Assembly: GCA_036435485.1 (NCBI GenBank)
Contig: CM071596.1
Span: 61,987,001 to 62,051,000, forward strand
DNA: 64,000 bases
Source: Saposhnikovia divaricata
Taxonomy: Eukaryota > Streptophyta > Magnoliopsida > Apiales > Apiaceae
Direction: 5' to 3'
The notes under the pieces are model-generated. The model was given only the letters and a program-made list of their open reading frames with translations. It did not search any database and was not told the DNA's origin. Shown piece by piece: positions 1-10,279 of the stretch. The stretch's first letter is position 1, and each line of letters opens with the position of its first letter. Made by a program: the position numbers and the translations under genes.

Positions 1-62
1 TCGGGTTTGTCTAAACGAGCTCGAGCTGCTCGCTAGCAGCCCGACTCGGATTACAGGCCTAA
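1..62. mobile_element. possible end of a DNA transposon inserted in gag (window edge)
   Basis: The Sirevirus gag reading frame on the - strand is recognisable down to about position 63. The remaining 62 bases are GC-rich and contain short inverted CTCGAG/GCTCG motifs. They end in TACAGGCCTA and do not resemble gag. I infer the terminus of another element, perhaps hAT-like, inserted in gag. Only one end is visible, so neither the target duplication nor the superfamily can be tested here. Confidence 0.3.
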
Positions 63-1412
63 TCTCAACAGACAATTGTTCAATCATATTCTTGTATTCA
101 GAAACAGACATATCTGTAGTAGTGAGAGATGATACCTGAGGTTCTGATGAAGATGTCTCTTCCCTAGAGTTGGCCATCAGGGCATAGTTGCAGAATCCTT
201 GCTCCTCTTCATCACTTTCAGTGTCATCCCAACACTTCCCTTCAGCTATGTAGGCTTTACCATATGGTTGCTTCCTAAGAAGTGCCTCATACTTAGCTTC
301 AAGCTCTAGAAACTCCTTGTCCTTCTTCTTAGGCTTCTTGCACTCACTAGCAAAATGCCCTAGGTCATTGCATCTATAACATCTCACAGATGACCTATCC
401 ACATAGCCAGTCTTGAATTTACTCTTGTTTGGCTTCATAGGTGCCTTGCTCTTGTTGAATGAATGGTTTGGGGTTCTTTACTTGAAGGGTTGGTTCCTCT
501 TGAATCTGAAGTTTGGAAATTTTCTGGCCATAAAAGCAAATGAAGTGTTTTCCATGCCATCCAACTCTTCAAGGGTATAGAACTTATCCTCTTCTTGTTC
601 TTCTACTTTCTCAGTAACCTCAGCTTCCGGTTCCTCATCCTCTATCTCTTCTATTCTCAACTGGCTTGTAGAGGCTTCAAGCTCTTGAATGGATTTGTTA
701 GCAATCAGTGCACATGATGTGTTAACCATCTTTCCTTGATTGGCTTGAATAGCCCTTTTCTGTAAAAGCTCAAGCTCATGAGTTTTCAACACTCCATAGA
801 GCACATCATATGAAACTCTGTTCAAATCTCTTTCTCTGAGAGAGATAACCCTTTGCTCTAGGTGGTTTGGTGAAGAGATTAGAAACTTCATGTTTAGCTC
901 CTTGGTGCTGTAAACCTTTCCACTCATCCTTAGCTCAGTCACAAACTTGTGAAATCTCTCAAACATGTCAGTGATATTTTCTTTAGGTTGAGCCATGAAG
1001 GCTTCATACTGTGTAACCAATATCTGTTTCCTGTTTTCTCTAACTTCCTCAAAACTTCTATGTGATCCCACATCTCCTTAGCTGTTGTACAAGAAGCTAT
1101 TTTGGCAAACATTGAGAGATCCATTAAATCAATGATTAACAACATTAGATGGCTGTCAAGGGTAACCTTCTCTTTCTCAGTGTCTGTCCATTTGGATGGA
1201 TCTTTAGCCACATAGGATCTTGGTATAACAACAGTTCCAACAGTTGCCTCAGCAATCTCTTGTTGTGGCACAAACGGACCATTTTTGAGGATCTCAGGGT
1301 ACATAGGGTTAGAGGCTTTGATGAACAACATCATCTTGATTTTCCAAATTTTGTAATTATCTTTATCAAACTTTGGGACCTTGACTCCTCCTGTAGACTT
1401 TGGTGTACTCAT
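63..1412 (-). pseudogene. gag of a Sirevirus-type Ty1/copia element, frameshifted
   Basis: The start is the ATG at 1412, 28 bases inside the primer-binding site. The first ~115 codons match the N-terminal domain of Sirevirus-like copia gag (a WKIKM motif, then EILKNGPF). Near 1050 the frame changes, and the gag core continues in another frame (QILVTQYEAFMAQPKE, then LEQRVISLRERDLN). A CCHC zinc knuckle (CYRCNDLGHFASEC) lies at 340-381, followed by a Lys-rich stretch and an acidic Ser/Glu-rich tail. The break looks like a short deletion just before the REN-RKQ segment. A stop near 478 separates the core from the knuckle. Gag would build the retrotransposon particle; this copy cannot make it whole. 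Protease, integrase and RT would lie left of the window. Confidence 0.85.
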
Positions 1413-1440
1413 GATCTTTTTCTATTTTGATTAATAGCCT

Positions 1441-1452
1441 GCTCTGATACCA
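1441..1452 (-). other. primer-binding site of the left Sirevirus (initiator Met-tRNA)
   Basis: On the - strand this reads TGGTATCAGAGC, the standard Ty1/copia minus-strand primer site complementary to initiator methionine tRNA. Two bases separate it from the end of the 5' LTR at 1455. Confidence 0.9.
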
Positions 1453-1454
1453 CT

Positions 1455-2756
1455 TGTTGAGTATGAGATACCACCAAAGGAAATACAGAGGGGGGTGAAT
1501 GTATTTCTATACTTTTCACACTTTTCTTGAATAATAACACAACATGTTTGATTTGTGTAGAGTTTGTAGCTAAGTGTGTGTATGTGTGTGTGTGTTTAGC
1601 AGATTGAATATGCGAAATTAAAACACAAGTACACAGATATTCACTTTAATCTAATATTGCATTAGATAAAGATTTGCTACAACCTGGGAATACAAATATC
1701 TGTATTCTCAGCTTCATTTCTCAGAGAGATATTACAATGATAATGCTATAAAAAACTTACTTTGCTAAAGAGGTGAGGTTGTACACTTATAGAACATGTG
1801 TACAACTCACTTTCTACAAATGACATAACAGAACAAAATTACTTTCTAACTTGTCTATCCTTATTAAGAAAGTGTCTGAATGGCGTGCAATTTAACCATC
1901 TCATTGGCCTGCTCAGTACCACCACTTTAGCAGCTGTCTCTGAATTATCTCTCCATGCTTCCTTGTAGGCTTTCCACGTACACATTACAGTTATGGTCGT
2001 CCTGTAATTGTACTGGCTTGTTGCAGGTTTCTGACTTGTACAATCTTCAGTAGTTTGTCTTCAAGAACCAATTCGAGAACTGGTTAAATGTTTGATTCGA
2101 GAAGTAGAATTAAGTTAATCGATAACTCTGAGTTCTCGAATAGCTGTTTCCTGAGATATCGAACCACTTCTCGAACTAGTCTTTTCTTTAGGGATCCTTG
2201 AGTTGTCGAATGAAACATTTGAATTCTCGAATCCCTGAGATATTGAATATCTCTTTGACTTGTTGACCCTTTTTGAGAACTCGAATGCTACATTGACTTG
2301 TTGACTTCCTGAGTTCTCGAATAAGGCATTTAGACATGTCGAATCCCTGAGTTCTCGAATGTAGCTTTAACTTGTTAACTCCTTGAGATATCGAACAATG
2401 TCTTTAGAGATATCGAATCCTGACTTCTCGAAACCTTGACTTCTATAATAGACAAAAGTACTTCTCGAATTAGTACTTAGGCAAATCTTCAATCTTCAAA
2501 ATCCAACTGTGTTTATTTTGACAGCCTTGTTCTTCAAGCTTGAGGCATGATCTCTGGATCTTCTTTCAAGCATTATTTCATGACTAAGTTTGCAATTACA
2601 CAGCTAGAGCTTTGATGCCTATTACAAGTACTAAATACAAGTAGAAACTCTATAACTAGAGGGTTCCCCAGTTAAGGGGTCATGTAAGTAATGCAAAGCA
2701 TTACAAACAATTAGGCTTGTTATTAGATGTATACAGGCATGGCTCTGTGACTAACA
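1455..2756 (-). repeat. 5' LTR of the left Sirevirus-type element (about 1.3 kb)
   Basis: On the - strand the LTR begins TGTTAGTCACAG at 2756 and ends CTCAACA at 1455, giving TG...CA ends next to the primer site. A G-rich stretch followed by TGAATGTATTTC at 1491-1506 resembles the inner LTR end of the second Sirevirus in the window (55735 onward). Between about 2065 and 2470 there are some sixteen degenerate copies of a 12-13 base motif (GAGTTCTCGAAT, GAGATATCGAA). The flanking bases at 2757 onward (CTATG) would be the target duplication; its partner is outside the window. Confidence 0.85.
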
Positions 2757-3373
2757 CTATGTTAATCCAATTCGTTGACAAATATTGGATAAGTTATAAT
2801 TAAAATTTTTTAAAAAAATGGTGTTGACACAATGACATTCAAAATATATGTATAATATTATTATACGAGAGATATGACAATTAAAGATTTTTATACCTAA
2901 TTAGCTCATAATCATAATAGTGATAATTTCAGTAGAATATGTGTATGTAAAATTATCATAGTTCAAATGCAGGTCGGGCATTACAAGACTATCAGGCTAT
3001 CACAATAATTCACTTTTAAAAATTTAAGATATAATTATCGGAAAAAAATTGTTCTGAAATTAGAATGATAGTTTTATGAAATTATAATACAATAATATTT
3101 TTATCTATATTACGAATATGCCATGAAAATAAGATATGCATTCACGTGGTACACCAGACAACGTGAGTTTATCTGCCATCGAATTAGGACATATGATATA
3201 GAATATACGAAAACACGACATGATTTTTTGGTCTTATTAAAGGAAATGAATTTATGACCTCTAAATACTAAGCTGTTTACTAAGCTGTTTTGAACCAAGT
3301 TTTCTACAAAAAACTGTTATTGTGGTCAATAACATCAATATCAAATAGACCCTTAATATGATTGATACTAGGT

Positions 3374-3454
<81 letters not shown>

Positions 3455-4141
3455 ATTAGCTAATATGTTAGATTTGCGCTCTATATGAGTTATCGCTTAA
3501 ATAAATGAATAAAATGCATAGTTGAATTATAATGTAGTATTATAAACAACATTACATATACTAAACAAAGATGTTAAATTATATATGACTACCTATAACA
3601 TAATGATCGATTAGTAATATTTTAAGACTGTATTAAAAAATTATAATTACTTTTTCACTGTAACGCATATTAGATTGTACGGATACATCATACATTTTAG
3701 ATGATTTCTCCTAATATTAAAATAGTTTGTGATGTTGCTGCCATAATACATCTCCTACCACATATATAAAGATCCACCTATCTCCTCTGGTTTACTATTG
3801 CTTATAGAAACAAACTAATTAGCGTATCATTATCGTGATTATCTTTTAAAAATTACTGCTAGAAAATAGACTAAACGACATATTATTGTTGCAATAGTAC
3901 TTGGCCGCTAATGAGTAACTCTTATGTATCATTATTATCGGTCATTCTTCTTACATTCAAGGAGTACTGCTACAAATATGATACCTAGGTTAACCCTGAA
4001 AATTTGAAAGTAGTTCCAAGTGCATTTGAATTTTGTACTCAATTATAAATCAAAATCACATACATGCGATTTATTTTTCGACACTCCTTATATCTTAAAC
4101 TATTTTTTGTGCTACCATGAAAAAAATGTGCCCCAAAAACT
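2757..4141. other. AT-rich intergenic stretch, no gene seen
   Basis: Apart from the (AT)n tract at 3377-3450 I see no coding region, RNA gene or clear transposon end. The short open frames are accidental in low-complexity DNA. Confidence 0.6.
3377..3450. repeat. (AT)n microsatellite, 74 bp
   Basis: Uninterrupted AT dinucleotide repeat read directly from the sequence. Confidence 0.98.
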
Positions 4142-4400
4142 CTCCCTCTGTCCCGTCTGGTTCTTTACCTTTTGGAGAGGGTGTCTGACACACATTTTAA
4201 GGTGCATTTTAAGGACGGTTCCATAACTTATTTTTCAAATTTTCTTATTTTTGTATAAAAATAGGATTGTTCTATTTTTATACAAAAAAAAAAAAAAGAA
4301 AATTGTAAAAATAAGTTATAGAACTATACTTTATGTGCACCTTAAAATGCGTGCCAAACAATCTCTCCGAAAGGTAAATAAATGGTTGGGACAGATGGAG
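4142..4400. mobile_element. Stowaway-like MITE with long inverted repeats
   Basis: The left end reads CTCCCTCTGTCCC and the right end GGGACAGATGGAG followed by TA. Each arm continues inward for about 110 bases as an imperfect inverted repeat, for example AAGGTGCATTTTAAGGACGG against the complement of the right arm at 4330-4350. The element would fold into one long hairpin around 4265-4300. The CTCCCTCYGTCCC terminus and TA target are typical of plant Tc1/mariner-derived MITEs. The left TA is not preserved. Confidence 0.8.
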
Positions 4401-4805
4401 TATCATTTTTTTGATTCTACGCACTTTTAAATTTTTGTACTTATTAGAAAAAAAGTGCCCCTAAATTACATCATTTTCTCGGTACCCCATTTATTAGCAT
4501 GAGCGGCTTAATCTCAGGATTGGCTCTGTATGATACTCAAAATTTAGAATTTATTAATATTTCAAAATTTGAATGGTTACTAACTGTTGGTGTTAAATAA
4601 ATCGAAACACATGAAATAAATTGACAAAAAGATATGACCGATTCAAACACAATTTGCGAAAGAAATTGTACGAATTAGAATGTGGCCCATTCCTTGCACG
4701 GGTTATCATGCTAGAATAAATTCAAAACATAAGGTATATCTTAAAAGATTTTCTTGACTTTTTAATATAATAATGTTAAAAGTTGAAATTTGTTAATCTG
4801 ATGAT

Positions 4806-5184
4806 TTTGTAACCTAACTAATTTTGTTGAACTTTTCAATGCTAAAAAAATCTTAAAGTTTAATATAAATTTAAGAATTTTTGAATCTAAGCGTAACTGT
4901 AATTTGAATTGACCAACCCTTTTTTCTTATTTTCAAGTTCAAATTTTTTTGTTAGATTCCAGTTGAGTTCAAAATTTATCAAATTTAAGATTAAGTTTTA
5001 ACTTGACTCCTGAAACTTATAATTACTAATCCATTTTATTATTTTAAAATATACTATGAAGGAGTCGAGTTTAAGTTGATTTTGAGACAAATTAGTCAAG
5101 TTCACAAATTTGAAAGAAAATCAAATACTTTAATAAAATCCAAATATGTATTTAAATTTGAAACCTAATTCGAGTCAAATTAAA
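4806..5184. repeat. dispersed non-coding repeat, copy A
   Basis: This stretch aligns by eye along its length with 21213-21575. Both begin TTTGTAAYCTAACTAATTTTG, share blocks such as TTCAAGTTCAAATTTTTTTG-like and AATTCGAGYYAAATTAAAAA, and have the same block order. No coding potential is seen. It is probably a fragment of an unrecognised transposon. Confidence 0.65.
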
Positions 5185-5426
5185 AAATTTTGCTTCAGAA
5201 AAATAAAATAAAAATTTCGACTCGAATCAATAAACATTTGAAAAATGTAACCAGATGGAGTACAACTCCATTTCAAAAAAAGAAATACAACTCCATTTCA
5301 AAAAAAAAACTTAGTAATAGTTGATTTCGATTAATGAAACTGTTAAATACTAGGTTATAATTCGTGCACTGTTCTTTTTATAATATTTATAATGATTTAA
5401 GGATTTTTTAAAATATACATTTATTA

Positions 5427-5608
5427 CTCTCCATCCTATTCATTTATTAACATTTTTGTTTTTGGAACGTCCCCTTGATTTCTTAACATTTTTCAAAATA
5501 GTAAACTTTGATTTACTAATTTTTGTAGATCCTACCACTTTACATCCATTTCCTTTCATTTTCTTTGTGCTCATCCCAAATGTTAAGAATCAGAAGGAAC
5601 GGAAGGAA
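5427..5608. mobile_element. degenerate Stowaway-like MITE
   Basis: It begins CTCTCCATCC after a TA at 5425-5426 and ends GGAACGGAAGGAA before a TA at 5609-5610. The two ends are inverted repeats with mismatches, and the inner arms (TTAACATTT against AAATGTTAAGAA) also pair. There is no coding capacity. Confidence 0.65.
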
Positions 5609-5737
5609 TAATATTTATTTTTGTTAAATTTGATTTTATCGAATAAATTTTAATATTTCACAGAAGAAAATTAAGAATTCTTAAATTTGAATATTTTAGA
5701 GAAAAATTAATCAAATTTGAGTATAAATAAATAAACT

Positions 5738-5755
5738 ATTATTATTTATTAGACT
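5738..5755. repeat. left target-site duplication of the first LINE
   Basis: ATTATTATTTATTAGACT occurs here and again, identical, at 7798-7815 just after the poly(A) of the LINE. Confidence 0.9.
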
Positions 5756-5776
5756 GACTGTTCTCTAGCAAAACAA

Positions 5777-6559
5777 GTGTGGATTTTGGTTGCAAATTGG
5801 TGGAGCTTGGATAGAAATCAAGCTAACATGTTGAACTCATCCTTTTGGCAAATTCTAAAGATATTTAGAGAATGCAAAATTAGTGCAGTGTGGGCTCAGG
5901 TGGTCTGTTCAGTCTTGTGGTCCCTATGGTTAAGTAGAAACAACTTAATCTTCAATAATAATTTGGACAACCCTCAAGAGATTGCAAACCATCTGATCTT
6001 TAGAGCCTACAAGTGGTGCTTAGCTACAGATTGGTTATCTAAAGACTCATTTGATCTTTGAAAAGTTAACCCGGTTGGTGCAGTCCTCTTATGCAGCAAA
6101 TTTCCACGTGATAAAGGAATTATAGGGTGGAATCCAGAATATTTTGCATATACAGATGGGTCTTGGACGGAATTTAGAAGTAGTGTTATATGCAGTGGCA
6201 TTGGAGGTCTCATGTTAGATATGGATAAGAAGACAAAATTTATGTCTTCAGGACCTATATTTGCTACTAGTCCATTTGAAGAAGAAAAATTAGCAATATT
6301 GTTCCTCTTCGACAAAGTCAAGAATCTTCTCTCTATTAATAGTAGGCTGTTGTTATAGATGGATAGCTTGACTTTAGTTAATCAGGTACAACAAGTCAAA
6401 GATGGTAATCTTAATATAGAGGGTGATAAAGATTGGAAAAAATTGATAGACACTCCTTTTGTGAAATTGTACTTTATCGAAAGGGAAGAGTTGTTTGGAG
6501 CAGACGAGCTAGCAAAAAAAGGAAGTGAAAGAAGTTTTATTCATTTTTCTTGGACTTAA
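5777..6559 (+). pseudogene. LINE ORF2 C-terminus with first RNase H module
   Basis: 5777-6061 encodes a stretch with VLWSLWLSRNNLIF, typical of the segment before RNase H in plant LINE ORF2. The frame then shifts, and 6148-6556 reads as an RNase H fold: YTDGSW near the start (first catalytic Asp), a GIGG turn, EEEKLAILF (catalytic Glu), MDSLTLVNQ (Asp-Ser) after a stop at 6356-6358, and ELFGADELAKKGS (closing Asp with ADELA). All main acidic residues are visible, but the stop and frameshift inactivate it. RNase H would remove template RNA during reverse transcription. Confidence 0.7.
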
Positions 6560-6689
6560 ATGGTAGTGTTGGCATTTGGGCTAGGTGGGCTAGCCCAACC
6601 TCTAATTCGGACTTCAAGGTGTTTCTACATCCTATTCTAGTATTAATTTTCTTGATTCTTAAAAGAATAAGTCATTTAGTTAGTGGGAT

Positions 6690-7515
6690 TTTATGGAAAA
6701 TTTATCAGAAGACTTCACTCTACTGGTATTGGAAATATCAAAACATTGGATTGGCGATGGTTCATCAGTATGGTTGGAAAGCTAAACAGTCACAAATGCT
6801 TGTAAGTACAGTGGTTCATCCAAGTATCTACCATCTCATTTTTTCAAGAATTCAAATGGAAAGAACTTGGGTCTATCCTAAGAGATCTTATGTCAAAATC
6901 AACACACATGCAGTCCGTTATCTTGAACGCTTCCCAAATGGCAACAACTCGGGCTTGGGGATAGTGATAAGAGATCATAGAGGATCCATCGTTCTAATGT
7001 TGTCAGGTACTATAAGAGGTGTCACAGCTAGGGCAATTGAACTTTGGCCCATGCTTATTGGCCTCCGTTGTGCTTTCTATGAACAAGAAGACAAGGTGCA
7101 GATTGAAACGGATAACGAAGAGGCTATAAGGGAATGGAAAGATTGGAGATGGTGGATAGATCCGAACCATGCAGGGGTTACTCAATAGCTATTGCAGAGA
7201 AGTTCAGACCCTAATCTTACCCTCGATGAAGCTGAGGTCATCAGGGGCAGCCAAAACATGTTAGCCAGGTTTCTAGCGGAGGATGGTGCACGTAATCGGA
7301 ACATGTTGGTGGATTTTAGAAGGCCTTTTGGTAGAGTTAGAGAGCTCTGGCGCCTGGACATGGGTCTAGGTCCAGTAGAAGCTCGTTTCATGGTTGTTGA
7401 TGAGGAAGACTACCTGGGTACTATGGCTGACAAAGAAGAAATTAAAGGACTAGGAGACCTGTTGATTCAAGATGCTACATCAGCTAGTATGGGAATTCAG
7501 AACAATGTGGACTAA
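6690..7515 (+). pseudogene. second LINE RNase H module (RVT_3-like) and C-terminal tail
   Basis: After a degenerate GDGSS-like stretch, 6888-7188 encodes VKINTHAV (the usual catalytic Asp is His here), GLGIVIRDHRG, a block ending ELWPMLIGLRCAF (Glu), and QIETDNEEAIRE (Asp). A TAG at 7186-7188 interrupts it. The next stretch, to 7515, carries LARFLAEDGARN, like the 'ANxLA' end of plant RNase H domains, and LWRLDMGLGPVEARF, a tail seen in plant LINE-type RNase H proteins. It is not functional as it stands because of the missing Asp and the stop. Confidence 0.65.
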
Positions 7516-7797
7516 GGTGTACTGGAGCATGGAGTTGTTATGGCAAGGAGGATTCTAGTACTTGTTTCTTTTAAGTTATTTAAGTTAATTAAGTATTGTT
7601 GTTGTAGTTGTGTCTGTCTGCTATACTTTCATGGATTTTCCAAACTCCATGTCTGGTCTCAAGTTTTTAAGGTTTACAATTGAATTGTAATCCAATCTAG
7701 TTAGTGTCTCAGGGTTTTGACCTTGAGTTCACTATCAGGATTTGTAATGGCCTTGGCCTTTTTTCAGGTAATCATATTTAGCTGTTTATCAAAAAAA

Positions 7798-7815
7798 ATT
7801 ATTATTTATTAGACT
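7798..7815. repeat. right target-site duplication of the first LINE
   Basis: Exact copy of the 18-bp sequence at 5738-5755. Confidence 0.9.
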
Positions 7816-8196
7816 TCACACGGTTAAGACTATTTTGCTCTACTTAATTTCTAAAAATCAAATTTAGACATATCTATAGCATACGCAAAACTCAAGAATC
7901 ATCTTTAATTTAGTGATGATTTAACAATTATTATCTAACCGAAACCATCCATAAATTGAAGAGAAAACGAAGTTAGGAATTTTTACATTAAAAATTTTAC
8001 TTAATTTTGAAAACCTTTTTATATTTGATTGTGATTATTAAAATTTGGTTTTAGTATATGAATATAATCCTACTACTAATTAAATAAACTTTTTAATATT
8101 AGATCTAACATTTCTCATTTATCTATTTTAAAATTTAACAAACCGTACTATTTTGGTCATCCAGGTCCTACGAACCATACTACCATATTACCAAAA
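7816..8196. other. AT-rich stretch, nothing recognised
   Basis: No coding region, repeat ends or RNA gene seen. Confidence 0.5.
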
Positions 8197-8209
8197 AACT
8201 TGATAAGAT

Positions 8210-9033
8210 GATCCAGCTTTTGCTAGAGACGTTTGGAGAGAGCTGGGCATGCAACAAACTTTTACAGTCTTGCAGGATGACACGACTTTGAATATCTTCA
8301 GGCGTGTTTTTCAAACTGGAACAAAGGAACAATGGGTTATGGTGGGTGTGTTTTGCTGGAGCCTCTGGTTTAGACGAAACAAATGGTTATGGGATAAAGT
8401 TTCGATGTCAGTTTTTGGAGTAAAGGCAATGGCGTTGAACATGCTAGCAGATTGGAGGAAATCTCTGGAGGTAGTGTAGAACCATGGGCCTCGGGTACAG
8501 CAAGCTATTCGTACCTGGTGTAAACCACCATCTGGGTGGGTAAAAATAAACGTCGATGCTGCCTGTAAGCAGGGGGAGGATGTCGTGAGACTGGGATGTG
8601 TAGCTCGTGATGACAATGGTAAGTTTATCTCTGCAAGGAGTCGTGTAGTTCGTAGGGGTGCTCAACCAAGAGAAGCCGAGGGTATAAGCTTGAAGGAGGC
8701 ACTGATTTGGACGCGGAAATGGAGGGACAAGAGATGTATATTTGAAACGGACTCGAAGTTGTTGGTGGATGCAGTGAATGGTGGTAGGGGTAGATCGTAC
8801 TTCGACATTATAGCTGCTGATTGTGTTGATTTACTTAAACACTTTGATGAGGTGTTATTGGTCTTTGTACCTAGGTCTGCGAATTGTGTTGCCCATTTGT
8901 TAGCAAAGGCGGCAGGTTCTGTGTCAGATCTTCAGGAGTGGTTTTCTATCGCTCCAGACTTTATTCATTGTAATCTTGCTCTTGAAGAGCTTTAAGTTAA
9001 TGCAAGTGCTTTATTTTCAAAAAAAAAAAAAAA
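8210..9033 (+). mobile_element. 5'-truncated LINE with poly(A) and target duplication
   Basis: About 0.8 kb of a LINE 3' end closes in a 17-base A-run at 9019-9035. The flanks AACTTGATAAGAT (8197-8209) and AACTGGATAAGAT (9034-9046) are a 13-bp target duplication with one mismatch. It is an insertion separate from the LINE at 5756-7797, and its RNase H is of a different subfamily. Confidence 0.8.
8249..8995 (+). pseudogene. LINE ORF2 C-terminus with RNase H (RVT_3-like)
   Basis: 8249-8479 encodes FCWSLWFRRNKWLWD, the segment before RNase H in plant LINEs, and ends in a TAG at 8477-8479. Reading on in the other frame gives WVKINVDAACKQG (first Asp), GCVARDDNGKF, REAEGISLKEAL (Glu), IFETDSKLLVDAV (Asp) and SANCVAHLLAKAAGS (closing motif), ending with a stop at 8995. 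The RNase H part is open from 8585 and keeps the D-E-D acidic residues, so it has decayed little. It has lost RT and endonuclease through 5' truncation. Confidence 0.8.
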
Positions 9034-9046
9034 AACTGGATAAGAT

Positions 9047-9498
9047 CTTTTTTACGTTTATTAAATATATATATATAATACGGATAAAATAGTATAGAAT
9101 TGACTAACATGAATTTATATATTACACTTTATTTTGTATTTATCTACACAAATAATAATTTATTGACTTTTTAATTTTTTTGTTGCATTATATAATACAT
9201 GATGTTCTTTTTTTTATAAGTTGACATAAATCATGTGTACATGTGAAGTGCAAACTGAGAGACATGTATTTTGGCGGTGTATTGAATATGAAGTGTTTAG
9301 CGTAGCTGAAATCCAGTTTTTTTTTTTGCAAAGGGATCGCAATCTAAAGTTAGTCAATAGTAATTTTTAATAGAAAAATGAAGGGTGTTTATGTACTCTT
9401 AATTTTTGGATGCAAATTTACGAACAATTTTTTTATGTGTACAAACATCAAATTTAATATACGATTAATGAGATTTGAATTGTGAATTTTTAATTATA
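9047..9498. other. AT-rich stretch, nothing recognised
   Basis: No gene or repeat boundary seen between the LINE and the Helitron. Confidence 0.5.
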
Positions 9499-10086
9499 TC
9501 TATACTATACTATTATAAGCAAAATAGAGTATAATTGGTTTGTTGGTCATTTAGTTAACACCTTCCCAAAAAAAATTTTAACACCTTCCAAAAAATAAAA
9601 TATATATAAAATTGTATTTTACAAAAAATAAACCACATATTTTACTTATTAACAAACTCTTTTAGTTATACTCCAATCAATATTCAATTACAAACTCTTT
9701 TAGTTAAACTCGAATTAAAATATTAATAAAAACTTCCGTGCATCACACGAGTTATAAATTATATAGTTAAAAATCATATAAAATCCGGAAAATACTTACA
9801 ATTTAGAAAAAATTTATAAAAATCGAAAAAAGGTCTACATGATTCGATAAATTTCACTCTTTATACTAAATAAAAGTTTAAAAAAGCTACTTTTACGTAA
9901 TATTTTTATATATAGGTATGCATTTAAAAGTAACAATTAAAATAAATAATTACGATAATATTTATATTTATGATATTTATAAAAAATTATTTTAATAGTA
10001 AAAGCATTTATACAACTTGAAATTTTAAAAAAATATATAATTAAAATGTTTATAAGTAACCGTGCATCGCACGGGTTATAGGCTAG
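9499..10086 (+). mobile_element. non-autonomous Helitron, 588 bp
   Basis: The element starts TCTATACTATACTATTATAA after an A (9498) and ends CTAG (10083-10086) before a T (10087), the A^T insertion preference of Helitrons. Eight bases before CTAG lies a perfect hairpin, CCGTGC-ATC-GCACGG (10060-10074). There are no terminal inverted repeats or target duplication. A weaker copy of the terminator, CCGTGCATCACACGAG, lies internally at about 9737-9752. There is no coding capacity, so movement would need Rep/helicase from another element. Confidence 0.88.
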
Positions 10087-10184
10087 TATTATTGGTTTTT
10101 TAGTATAGCTTTAAATGTTCTTATATAAATTTTTAATTTTATATGTTGTTCAGGGAATCGAACCTTTAATTTATGGTACTACTC

Positions 10185-10190
10185 TATATA

Positions 10191-10276
<86 letters not shown>
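10185..10276. repeat. (TA)n microsatellite, about 90 bp
   Basis: TA dinucleotide repeat with one phase break near 10198, read directly. Confidence 0.97.

Positions 10277-10279
<3 letters not shown>

Larger units (their letters stand above)
5756..7797 (+). mobile_element. 5'-truncated, composite LINE (non-LTR retrotransposon)
   Basis: The 2.04-kb insert lies between two identical 18-bp direct repeats and ends in a short A-run at 7790-7798, the signature of target-primed reverse transcription. Only the 3' part of a LINE is present: a piece like the region just before RNase H, then one RNase H module (about 6130-6558), then a second pre-RNase H-like stretch, then a second RNase H module (about 6888-7460), then a 3'UTR. 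Frameshifts and stops break all of it. Because both modules lie between the same target duplications, they seem to have arrived together. Confidence 0.8.

Noticed and set aside
1149..1430. 93-codon + strand frame
   Set aside because: Antisense shadow of the Sirevirus gag.
5756..7797. A host RNase H-like gene
   Set aside because: Stops, frameshifts, an A-tail and an exact 18-bp target duplication show a LINE insertion.
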